The notes under the pieces were generated by a model that saw only the letters and a list, made by a program, of their open reading frames with translations, was not told the DNA's origin and did not search any database. A program made the position numbers and the translations under genes. A stretch of 7,554 bases of DNA, taken from a bacterium. Lineage in GTDB: Bacteria; Fidelibacterota; UBA2242. Positions 1-5,893 of the stretch are shown here, piece after piece; positions within the stretch are counted from its first letter, which is position 1, and every line of letters begins with the position of its first letter. The stretch lies in NCBI GenBank assembly GCA_018895675.1, contig JAHIOG010000318.1:1-7554 (forward strand), given 5' to 3'.

Positions 1-1
1 C

Positions 2-865
2 AGTTTTGTTCGTACTCCAACGATAGAAAATACGATTAAAAGGGCTCTGCTTTATCTTCAGGCTGGCTATCCGGTCAATTTTTCAGGTCCTGCCGGGACA
101 GGGAAAACTACGTTAGCAATGTACACAGCCGCACAGCTGGGTCAGCCATCCGTATTGATTCATGGTGAAGATGAATTTGGTTCGGCTGATCTTGTAGGCG
201 GAGAATTTGGCTATCGAAAGAAGAAAATGGTGGATAATTTTATCCATTCCGTACTGAAAACCGAAGAGGATGTCGTAAGCAGGTGGGTTGACAATCGCCT
301 GACTGTTGCCTGCAAGCACGGATTTACTCTTATCTATGATGAATTTACTCGTTCACGTCCACAGGCAAACAATGTTTTGCTTTCCGTTCTTGAAGAGCGG
401 GTTTTGGACCTTCCTGCCGCCCGGGGAGTAGATGGATATTTGAAAGTTCATCCTAACTTTGCGGCTATTTTTACAAGCAATCCCGTGGAATTCTCCGGTG
501 TTTATCGTGCTCAGGATGCTCTGTTAGATAGGATGGTAACTTTGAAACTTGACCATTATGACCGCGATACTGAAATAGCTATAACTATGGCTAAATCTAA
601 CGTATCTATGAGTGAAGCGGAGAAAATTGTAGATTTGGTTCGTGGTCTGCGTGATGAGAAGAAAGATGGATTTACGCCCACAGTTAGAGCTGCAATAATA
701 CTGGGAAAGATTGTTAAACTCTCCGGCGCAAAGGTCTCATCAGCAGATAAGGGATTTGTTGAATATTCTCTGGATATATTGGACTCGGAGATTAACACTT
801 CCCATGAAAAGACGAATGGAGAAATTAAAAAGCGCATTCTTAATGTGATAAAGAATATCTGTTAA
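2..865 (+). CDS. gvpN: Gas vesicle protein GvpN, AAA+ (MoxR-type) ATPase; 5' end outside window
   Basis: The reading frame is open from base 2, and 287 residues are visible; the true start lies upstream of the window. An internal ATG at 119 would remove the Walker A motif, so it is not the start. Visible motifs, numbered from base 2: the GvpN-like lead-in AGYPVNFSGPAGTGKT with Walker A at 29-36, Walker B LIYDEF with D113/E114, sensor 1 FTSNP around N160, and a likely arginine finger in LLDRM at R177. GvpN is known as an accessory ATPase needed for normal gas vesicle growth, and the family belongs to the MoxR branch of AAA+ proteins. The usual length of about 300 or more residues means that only a short N-terminal piece is missing. 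The next gene starts 15 nt after the stop, with its ribosome site touching the stop codon, so co-transcription is likely. The family call is firm. Confidence 0.93.
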   Translation, partial: SFVRTPTIENTIKRALLYLQAGYPVNFSGPAGTGKTTLAMYTAAQLGQPSVLIHGEDEFGSADLVGGEFGYRKKKMVDNFIHSVLKTEEDVVSRWVDNRLTVACKHGFTLIYDEFTRSRPQANNVLLSVLEERVLDLPAARGVDGYLKVHPNFAAIFTSNPVEFSGVYRAQDALLDRMVTLKLDHYDRDTEIAITMAKSNVSMSEAEKIVDLVRGLRDEKKDGFTPTVRAAIILGKIVKLSGAKVSSADKGFVEYSLDILDSEINTSHEKTNGEIKKRILNVIKNIC

Positions 866-880
866 GGAAAAAGAATTAAA

Positions 881-1621
881 ATGACTAATGCAGGTCTCCA
901 TTTCAAAAACGGCAATTACTTCCATGATTTAGGGAGGCTGGATAAAGCGATTCTGGAATATTTGGAAGCCCTGGATATGGATCCCAATCTGGCAGAAGCT
1001 CACAATAATCTCGGTATTGTCTATAGGAAAAAAAGGCAATATATGGAAGCTATTATTGAGTATAAAAAAGCCCTTAAAATTGATCCTATGTTAGATAATA
1101 CATACGATAATTTGGGTGTGGTGTATCTGGAGAAAAGGATTCTTGATAAAGCGATGATAGCCTTCACAGATGCAATAAGAATAAACCCAAACAATCCACT
1201 GGCTCACAGTAACCTTGGGACCGTATATGACAGAAAAGGGGATTATGAAAAAGCAATTGAAGAGTACCAACAAGCCCTTAAAATTGACCCTGAGATGAAA
1301 GAAGCCCATTACAATCTCGGTATTGTTTATGGTATAATCGGAAAACTTGACGAGTCCATAATAGAATTTAAAAAAGCCCTCCAGCTGGAATCCAGTGATG
1401 CAGAGAGTCATTTTAATCTGGCTCTGTCTTATAAGAAAAAAGGGATGCTGAGGAAATCTATTGCAGAGTATGAGACTGCAATAAAGATCGATTCAAATTT
1501 CTCAGAAGCTCATTACAATTTGAGTATATTGTATGGTATGATTGGTAAACAAAAAGAATCGATTATAGAGACGAAGAAATTTCTTGATTTAAGAGAGAAT
1601 ATGAACAATATCTCAAATTAG
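881..1621 (+). CDS. TPR-repeat protein (seven TPRs) in the gas vesicle cluster
   Basis: This 246-residue protein is almost entirely tetratricopeptide repeats. Seven 34-residue units run at about 3-36, 37-70, 71-104, 105-138, 139-172, 173-206 and 207-240, each with the pattern A/S-H-x-N-L-G-x-x-Y, then K/E-A-I-x-E-Y/F-x-x-A-L-x-I/L-D/N-P. Neither a signal peptide nor a transmembrane segment is visible, so it is probably cytoplasmic. TPR arrays form superhelical protein-binding scaffolds; no catalytic domain is attached. An aagga-type ribosome site lies at 864-868, overlapping the gvpN stop, and the next gene follows after 11 nt, so it looks like an operon member. The repeats are regular and share words such as ALKIDP, which suggests fairly recent internal duplication. 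A plausible role is holding Gvp or chaperone components together; this is inferred only from context, and the partner is unknown. Confidence 0.9.
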   Translation: MTNAGLHFKNGNYFHDLGRLDKAILEYLEALDMDPNLAEAHNNLGIVYRKKRQYMEAIIEYKKALKIDPMLDNTYDNLGVVYLEKRILDKAMIAFTDAIRINPNNPLAHSNLGTVYDRKGDYEKAIEEYQQALKIDPEMKEAHYNLGIVYGIIGKLDESIIEFKKALQLESSDAESHFNLALSYKKKGMLRKSIAEYETAIKIDSNFSEAHYNLSILYGMIGKQKESIIETKKFLDLRENMNNISN

Positions 1622-1632
1622 AGAGGTATTCT

Positions 1633-1950
1633 ATGACGCCAAGAGAAATACAGGTATTAAAAATTGTTGAAAAATATGATAAAGTAAACAAAAGGAAATT
1701 AGCAAGACTTATGGATATTTCAACAGAGTATTCATATCACCTTTTGGATTATCTGGCAGACAAGGACCATTTGAAAAAGGTAGGGAGAGAAACTTACCAA
1801 CTTCTACCAAAAGGGGTGGATGCATTGATAAGTCAACTTCAGTATCGAATAAGTAAGCTGCATATTTTAATTGAGAAATTTTCCGCTGACAGTGAGCGTA
1901 TAGAAAAAGAGATAAAAAGACTGTTTTTAAGGAAAGAGAACCTTGGGTAA
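1633..1950 (+). CDS. Small winged-helix protein with C-terminal coiled coil (wHTH 1)
   Basis: A 105-residue protein with no family name that I recognise. Residues 1-65 read as a winged helix-turn-helix: helix 1 EIQVLKIVEKY, helix 2 KRKLARLMDI, recognition helix around STEYSYHLLDYLADKDHL, and a wing around VGRETYQLLPKGVDAL. Residues 66-102 are highly charged with spaced hydrophobics (LQYRISKLHILIEKF and onwards), consistent with a coiled coil for dimerisation. The start is supported by an agaggt ribosome site at 1622-1627, 5 nt before the ATG and right after the TPR gene's stop. It resembles the two small proteins at 2172 and 2433, but only this one carries the coiled-coil tail. A DNA-binding regulator of the cluster is the simplest reading; a protein-protein adaptor is the alternative, because winged helices are also used that way. 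Confidence 0.75.
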   Translation: MTPREIQVLKIVEKYDKVNKRKLARLMDISTEYSYHLLDYLADKDHLKKVGRETYQLLPKGVDALISQLQYRISKLHILIEKFSADSERIEKEIKRLFLRKENLG

Positions 1951-1989
1951 TATTTTAAATATGATGGTTTCGCGAAAGCTCTCATTTGC

Positions 1990-2085
1990 TGTCATTCTGA
2001 TTCCGATTTATCGGGAGAAGAATCTCTTATGTCTTGTTTGCATATGGTTGGGAGATTCTTCTTCGCTTCACTCATCAGAATGACA
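1990..2085. repeat. Long imperfect palindrome, dispersed REP/MITE-like intergenic element
   Basis: The outer arms pair perfectly over 12 bp: tgtcattctgat at 1990-2001 with atcagaatgaca at 2074-2085. A second perfect 11-bp pair lies further in: agaagaatctc at 2016-2026 with gagattcttct at 2052-2062. The left arm also holds its own small hairpin, ccgat-tt-atcgg at 2003-2014. The arm words (gtcattctga followed by gaagaatctc) match a palindrome that I recall as very frequent between genes in many environmental bacterial genomes; I could not search for it. It fills much of the 221-nt gap between the first and second winged-helix genes. The stem is not followed by a T run, so it does not look like a standard terminator. 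There is no transposase and no clear target-site duplication. Confidence 0.8.
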
Positions 2086-2171
2086 CTAATTGTCTTTTTT
2101 ATTTGTGATTGTGAGCAAGAAAATCGGATCATTTTAGTGGATTCTAAATGTAAAAGTAAAGGTAAAAAGAT

Positions 2172-2417
2172 ATGACTGGAATTGAAAATCAAGTTCTCAG
2201 AATTATTAAAGAGCTAAAAGAAGCTGGAAAAGACACTATTGCTCGAAAAATGGGCGTCTCTGAGGAATATATAGCCGAAATCTGTCAGAACTTAATTAGT
2301 GACGGCTACTTAAAAGCAAGAGGAGATGGCAAGTACGGTATTACTGAAAAAAGTATTAAGGAGATCAATCCGGTAAAGACAAGAGGTCCTATTGCTATAC
2401 TAAAAGGCGGAAATTAA
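2172..2417 (+). CDS. Small winged-helix protein (wHTH 2)
   Basis: An 81-residue unrecognised protein that reads as a compact winged helix-turn-helix: helix 1 ENQVLRIIKELKEAG, helix 2 DTIARKMGV, recognition helix SEEYIAEICQNLISDGYL, and a wing around RGDGKYGITEKSIKEI (about residues 4-66). A short basic, proline-containing tail follows and ends KGGN. It aligns with the protein at 1633 through QVL-K/R-I, LAR/IAR-x-M-x-x-S-x-EY, and a YLK/HLK segment followed by a wing with K/T-Y-Q/G. The ribosome site is weak (aaaggt at 2158-2163, 8 nt before the ATG). It follows the palindromic element, and 15 nt separate it from the next winged-helix gene. A transcription regulator is likely by fold, but no target site is recognised. 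Confidence 0.7.
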   Translation: MTGIENQVLRIIKELKEAGKDTIARKMGVSEEYIAEICQNLISDGYLKARGDGKYGITEKSIKEINPVKTRGPIAILKGGN

Positions 2418-2432
2418 ATAGGAGTAGCATAC

Positions 2433-2645
2433 ATGAGTGTTTCGGGATCGGAGTTAAAGGCTCTAAAAATCATAGATGAAGAAGGAGGAAGAATATCTAT
2501 TCATACTGTGAGCAGGAAGATGAATTATGAAACTAATTATGCAAGGCTGCTTTGTACATCTTTAGCGCAAAAAGATTACATAGATCTGCTGCGTACAAAC
2601 GTTTGCCAGATCACAGCTAAAGGGAAAATGGCGCTTAAGAGATAG
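2433..2645 (+). CDS. Small winged-helix protein (wHTH 3)
   Basis: A 70-residue unrecognised protein and the third member of the small winged-helix set. Helix 1 is SELKALKIIDEEGG, helix 2 IHTVSRKMNY, the recognition helix ETNYARLLCTSLAQKDYI, and the wing ends CQITAKGKMAL, close to the YQLLPKGVDAL ending of the wing at 1633. It is little more than the bare fold, with no dimerisation tail. A good aggag ribosome site at 2420-2424 lies 8 nt upstream of the ATG, and the gap to the previous stop is only 15 nt, so the two are probably co-translated. The 352-nt repeat-filled spacer begins directly after its stop. Confidence 0.68.
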   Translation: MSVSGSELKALKIIDEEGGRISIHTVSRKMNYETNYARLLCTSLAQKDYIDLLRTNVCQITAKGKMALKR

Positions 2646-2656
2646 GATTGAAAAAC

Positions 2657-2789
2657 AATGGTAAATGGTTAATGGTTAATGGTTAATGGTTAATGGTTAA
2701 TGGTAAATGGTTAATGGTGAATGGTTAATGGTTAATGGTGAATGGTGAATGGTGAATGGTTAATGGTGAATGGTTAATGGTGAATGGTT
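2657..2789. repeat. Heptamer tandem repeat, 19 units of AATGGTD
   Basis: Nineteen exact-length 7-bp units run without a break. The first six bases, aatggt, are invariant in all units and the seventh is T, G or A. In order, the seventh bases read A T T T T T A T G T T G G G T G T G T, so a nearly homogeneous T block at the left grades into a T/G alternation at the right. The + strand contains no C over these 133 bases. Every unit holds an ATG and, across the unit boundary, a TAA or TGA, so it is not coding. It starts 12 nt after the stop of the third winged-helix gene. Such arrays grow and shrink by replication slippage, and copy number is likely to vary between relatives. Confidence 0.97.
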
Positions 2790-2793
2790 GATC

Positions 2794-2837
2794 AGTAGTC
2801 ATTCGGTAGTTATTTGATTGTCATTTAGTAGTCATTG
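2794..2837. repeat. Four-unit 11-bp degenerate tandem repeat
   Basis: Four units start at 2794, 2805, 2816 and 2827, exactly 11 bp apart. The first and last share the identical core agtagtcatt; the second (ggtagttatt) differs from it at two positions and the third (gattgtcatt) at three. The array begins 4 nt after the heptamer array ends. A period of 11 bp is near one helical turn, so the units would face the same side of the DNA; whether this matters is unknown. The rest of the spacer up to 2997 shows only a near-duplicate (agtgaaaaggga at 2865-2876 and agtgaaaagaga at 2880-2891) and the hairpin described below; no clear promoter could be picked out. Confidence 0.7.
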
Positions 2838-2952
2838 ATGGTTGTCTCGAAGAGATTCGGGAATAGTGAAAAGGGAAAAAGTGAAAAGAGAATGAATGTC
2901 CCGGAGAGACTACTTTGGAGGAAGAAAAATTTATGAAGAAAATAGTGAGAAA

Positions 2953-2965
2953 ACCCCGAAGGGGT
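2953..2965. other. Short GC-rich hairpin upstream of the Hsp20 gene
   Basis: The sequence accccgaaggggt forms a 5-bp stem with a gaa loop, 32 nt before the start of the Hsp20 gene. It is not followed by a T run, so it is probably not a terminator. Similar ccccgaagggg hairpins recur between genes in other bacteria (from memory). It falls within a possible 15-codon reading frame (2933-2980) that has a ggagg site upstream. Possible roles are a dispersed repeat, an mRNA-stabilising hairpin or a leader; the sequence alone does not decide. Confidence 0.4.
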
Positions 2966-2997
2966 GAGATATTAGGTTAAACTTAAGGAAAATAAAC

Positions 2998-3528
2998 ATG
3001 ACTGGAGAAAAGAAAAAAAAGGAAGAAAAAACGGAGTTTGACTTTGGCGCAGGGAAAATATCATTAGGCGGTCTTTTCGAAGGAATTGGAAATCTTATTG
3101 AATCTGTAGGAAAAATTGCCGAGCGTGGAGAAGGAATTATCAGTAAGGAAGGTGATATAAAAGGATTAGGCGATAAGGTGAGGGGCGTATATGGGTTTAC
3201 AGTAAGGACTTTAGCCGGCGGAGAATCCAAAGTAGAAACTTTTGGAAATATTAAAAAAACTGCCAAAGGTCCGATAGTCGAAGAAGAGCGTGAACCAATT
3301 GTTGATATATTTGATGAGAAAGACCAAATAATTGCTTTAGCAGAACTTCCTGGAATTAGTGATAGTGATGTAAAAACTGAGCTTAAAGGAGATTTGTTAA
3401 CGATTTCAGCTGAAACAGGGAAAAGAAAATATCGTAAGGAAATAGTATTGCCGTGCCCAGTTGATGAATCATCAAAGCAGCTCTCTTTCAAGAATGGAAT
3501 TCTGGAAATCAAGTTCAATAAAAAATAA
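2998..3528 (+). CDS. gvpH: Gas vesicle-type small heat shock protein, Hsp20/alpha-crystallin (GvpH-like)
   Basis: A 176-residue protein. Residues 1-20 are Lys/Glu-rich. Residues 24-43 form an amphipathic, Gly-rich stretch (GGLFEGIGNLIESVGKIAER), followed by GVYGFTVRTLAGG at 63-75 and the ETFGNI segment at 80-85. This N-terminal half is typical of the Hsp20 proteins encoded in gas vesicle clusters rather than of general Hsp20s. The alpha-crystallin domain spans about 98-174, from REPIVDIFDE through ELPGI to the NGILEI strand at 167-172. The protein stops straight after that strand, so the I-x-I tail that general small heat shock proteins use for oligomerisation is missing. GvpH in haloarchaea is a known chaperone that binds GvpA; the same role here is inferred from family and context. 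An aagga ribosome site at 2985-2989 supports the ATG at 2998. The symbol is given by resemblance, not proven orthology. Confidence 0.88.
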   Translation: MTGEKKKKEEKTEFDFGAGKISLGGLFEGIGNLIESVGKIAERGEGIISKEGDIKGLGDKVRGVYGFTVRTLAGGESKVETFGNIKKTAKGPIVEEEREPIVDIFDEKDQIIALAELPGISDSDVKTELKGDLLTISAETGKRKYRKEIVLPCPVDESSKQLSFKNGILEIKFNKK

Positions 3529-3608
3529 TTCGGAATGTATTTTAGATTCTAATAGGAATAAAGAGTATGAAAAAAGGCATTCTCGCAATCAAAGGAATAA
3601 CACACCCC

Positions 3609-3688
3609 ACGGCTAAAGCCGTACCCCTCTTGATAGAGGGGAATCTTTGGAAATCCCCCTTAGAAAAGGGGGGAATAAAAAGGGGGAT
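3609..3688. repeat. Chain of hairpins, composite dispersed-repeat-like element
   Basis: Three perfect hairpins lie in a row: acggct-aa-agccgt at 3609-3622 (6-bp stem), cccctct-tgat-agagggg at 3624-3641 (7-bp stem), and ccccctt-agaa-aaggggg at 3655-3672 (7-bp stem). The left arm of the third can instead pair with a later copy of the purine arm (atccccctt at 3653-3661 with aagggggat at 3680-3688, 9 bp), so two alternative folds exist. There is no T run after any stem. The word style (atccccctt, acggctaaagccgt) resembles repeats that I recall between genes in many environmental bacteria. It occupies the 214-nt spacer between the Hsp20 gene and cdc48, where it could protect mRNA ends or lower read-through. 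Confidence 0.75.
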
Positions 3689-3742
3689 GTAAATACGTGA
3701 TGTGACTTATGAAATTAGTAACTTTCAATATAGAGTTTTATA

Positions 3743-5893
3743 ATGCCGGAGAATGACAGCAAATTGACGTTAAAGGTTTCCGAAGCGAGCCCCCGTGATG
3801 TTGGAAGAGGCATAGCCAGGATAGATCCTAACCAGTTCGATGAGATATCCAGCGAGGTCGGAGATATTATCGAAATTGAAGGCAAGAGAAAAACAGCTGT
3901 CAAGTTAATGCCGGCGTATGCAGAGGATCGAGGCAAAGGGATTGTTCAAATTGATGGTATTATTAGAGAGAACGCTCAGGCTGGTATTGATGAAAGAGTG
4001 ACAGTGCGAAAAGTTCAATATAAACCCGCATCGAGAATTTCACTTGCCCCCATGACTATAAGCAGCCTGAGAAGTGAAAGAGATACACAATACATTGGAC
4101 GATTAATAGAAGGACTCCCCATGGTGGTTGGGGATCGGGTTAGAGCAACTCTCTTTGGAGCGCGGTCAATCGATTTTAGGGTTTTATCTACTTCTCCAAA
4201 AGGGGACGTCGTCATAATTCAACCTACTACTGTCATCCGAATTGAGGGAGTGGGAAAAGAGGCAAAACCGGCGTTAAAAATTTCTTATGAAGATATTGGG
4301 GGCTTAGGTAAGGAGATTCAGCGTATCAGGGAGATGATTGAGCTGCCTTTAAGGTTCCCACAGGTTTTTGACAGACTCGGAATTGATCCTCCGAAAGGTG
4401 TGCTCTTACACGGACCTCCCGGATGTGGAAAGACATTGATTGCCAGGGCTGTGGCAAACGAGACTGATGCTTTCTTTATTAGTATCAGTGGACCTGAAGT
4501 AATGGCGAAGTATTATGGAGAATCGGAAGCTCGTCTTAGGAGTGTTTTTGAGCAAGCTCAAAAAAATGCGCCCGCAATTGTTTTTATTGACGAAATTGAT
4601 TCAATTGCTCCCAAGAGAGAAGAACTGGGAGGTGAGAAACAGGTAGAAAAACGCGTTGTTGCTCAACTTTTAGCATTATTAGACGGTATTGAATCCCGGG
4701 GGCAGATAATTGTAATTGGAGCGACAAACATACCTGATGTTTTAGACCCTGCTTTGCGAAGACCCGGAAGATTTGACAGAGAGATCTCAATTCCAATTCC
4801 CGACAAGAATGGAAGGCTTGAGATTTTGCAGATTCATACACGTGGGATGCCTCTTACCGGTGATGTGGTTTTAGAGAAACTGGCGGGGATTACTCATGGA
4901 TTTGTTGGCGCAGATCTCGAGGCTTTTGCGCGAGAGGCGGCTATGGTAACTCTGCGCAAGATATTACCCATGGTGGACTTTCAGCTTGATGAAATTCCTT
5001 ATGAGACTTTATTAGAGTTGGAAATTTCGTCTGAAAATTTTACTGAGGCTCTAAAGGAAGTTGAACCTTCTGCAATTAGAGAGTTCTTTGTTGAAGTGCC
5101 TGATGTCGGATGGGAAGATGTGGGAGGACTTGAAAATGTTAAACAGCAACTCATGGAAGCAATTGAATGGCCCTTGAAATATCCTGAGCTCTTTGAGAAA
5201 GCCAATACACGACCCCCAAAAGGTATTCTCCTTTATGGTCCTCCCGGTACGGGAAAGACTCTGGTGGCAAAAGCCGTGGCAAACGAGAGCGGTGTGAATT
5301 TTATATCGGTTAAGGGACCAGCCCTTATGAGTAAATTTTTAGGGGAAAGTGAAAAAGGAATTCGCAATGTTTTCAAAAAAGCCAAACAGGCAGCGCCAAC
5401 TATACTTTTTTTTGATGAAATTGATGCCCTGACGCCAATTAGAGGAATGGGTGGTGGAGATTCAACCCGCACAACAGAAAGGGTCATCAGCCAGTTTTTA
5501 ACGGAATTGGATGGGATTGAAGAATTGAAAGGTGTTGTTGTTCTGGCAGCTACAAATAGATTGGATATGATTGATCCTGCGGTATTAAGGGCGGGAAGAT
5601 TCGATGTTATTCTGGAATTGCCCATACCTGATAGGAATGTTAGGAAAAAGATTTTCGAGATTCATACACGCGGCAAACCGATGGCAAAAGACGTTGATCC
5701 GGATGAATTAGCTGAGAAAACCGAAGACTGCAGCGGGGCAGACATTGAAGATATTGTCAGACAGGCTTCTTCTTTTGCTATAAGGGAATTTTTAGAGAAT
5801 GAAGGAGATAAAGCAAAGGAAAACGTTGAGAAGTTTGAAATTTGTTTAAGACACTTTCATGAAGCATTCAAATCCATGGAGAGTAAAAAATGA
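3743..5893 (+). CDS. Cdc48/VCP/VAT-type AAA ATPase with two AAA rings
   Basis: A 716-residue, full-length Cdc48-family unfoldase. Residues 5-95 form the Cdc48 N domain (LTLKVSEASPRDVGRGIARI at the start), followed by a second N subdomain to about 185. D1 has Walker A GPPGCGKT at 224-231, the aromatic pore loop KYYG at 256-259, Walker B FIDEID with D283/E284, and arginine fingers R340 and R343. D2 has Walker A GPPGTGKT at 499-506, pore loop KFLG at 531-534, Walker B FFDEID with D558/E559, and arginines R616 and R619. Both rings therefore look active. The family uses ATP to pull proteins out of complexes or unfold them. The start lacks a strong ribosome site (only tagagt at 3731-3736), so initiation may be weak; no better in-frame start is seen. 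Its tight link to gvpF suggests a gas vesicle role in shell-protein turnover or delivery, which is inferred. Confidence 0.95.
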   Translation: MPENDSKLTLKVSEASPRDVGRGIARIDPNQFDEISSEVGDIIEIEGKRKTAVKLMPAYAEDRGKGIVQIDGIIRENAQAGIDERVTVRKVQYKPASRISLAPMTISSLRSERDTQYIGRLIEGLPMVVGDRVRATLFGARSIDFRVLSTSPKGDVVIIQPTTVIRIEGVGKEAKPALKISYEDIGGLGKEIQRIREMIELPLRFPQVFDRLGIDPPKGVLLHGPPGCGKTLIARAVANETDAFFISISGPEVMAKYYGESEARLRSVFEQAQKNAPAIVFIDEIDSIAPKREELGGEKQVEKRVVAQLLALLDGIESRGQIIVIGATNIPDVLDPALRRPGRFDREISIPIPDKNGRLEILQIHTRGMPLTGDVVLEKLAGITHGFVGADLEAFAREAAMVTLRKILPMVDFQLDEIPYETLLELEISSENFTEALKEVEPSAIREFFVEVPDVGWEDVGGLENVKQQLMEAIEWPLKYPELFEKANTRPPKGILLYGPPGTGKTLVAKAVANESGVNFISVKGPALMSKFLGESEKGIRNVFKKAKQAAPTILFFDEIDALTPIRGMGGGDSTRTTERVISQFLTELDGIEELKGVVVLAATNRLDMIDPAVLRAGRFDVILELPIPDRNVRKKIFEIHTRGKPMAKDVDPDELAEKTEDCSGADIEDIVRQASSFAIREFLENEGDKAKENVEKFEICLRHFHEAFKSMESKK
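5890..5893 (+). promoter_or_regulatory. ATGA stop/start overlap between cdc48 and gvpF-J
   Basis: The TGA stop of the cdc48 gene (5891-5893) overlaps the ATG of the next gene (5890-5892) by 4 nt. The only upstream purine-rich stretch is ggagag around 5879-5884, inside the cdc48 coding sequence, which can serve as a ribosome site. This arrangement is typical of translational coupling and predicts linked amounts of the ATPase and the J-domain GvpF. Confidence 0.8.

Noticed and set aside
119..865. gvpN starting at the internal ATG at 119
   Set aside because: The frame stays open upstream and encodes the conserved Walker A motif at bases 86-109, so the gene must begin before the window.
2081..2118. 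Sigma70-like promoter before the second winged-helix gene (tgacac or ttgtct as -35)
   Set aside because: No acceptable -10 hexamer occurs at 16-18 nt spacing from either candidate.
1992..2192. A 66-codon minus-strand frame over the palindromic element
   Set aside because: It is produced by the repeat arms and runs into the next gene; its sequence shows no domain and it is best explained as repeat DNA.
2657..2837. CRISPR array
   Set aside because: Units are 7 and 11 bp with no unique spacers, and no cas gene is present, so these are simple tandem repeats.
2931..3518. A 195-codon open frame on the minus strand opposite the Hsp20 gene
   Set aside because: Its product is Ser/Pro/Phe-rich low-complexity sequence, as expected from reading an AT-rich gene backwards, and the + strand frame is a clear Hsp20 with a ribosome site.
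3624..3688. Rho-independent terminator after the Hsp20 gene
   Set aside because: The stems are strong but none is followed by a T-rich run on the + strand; a repeat or mRNA-stability element fits better.
3709..3756. Short frame starting at the ATG at 3709, upstream of and overlapping the cdc48 start
   Set aside because: Only 15 codons, out of frame with cdc48, and no convincing ribosome site; likely chance.
5233..5625. A 130-codon minus-strand frame within cdc48
   Set aside because: It lies opposite the conserved D2 AAA module and reads as antisense of the Walker motifs; no independent protein features.
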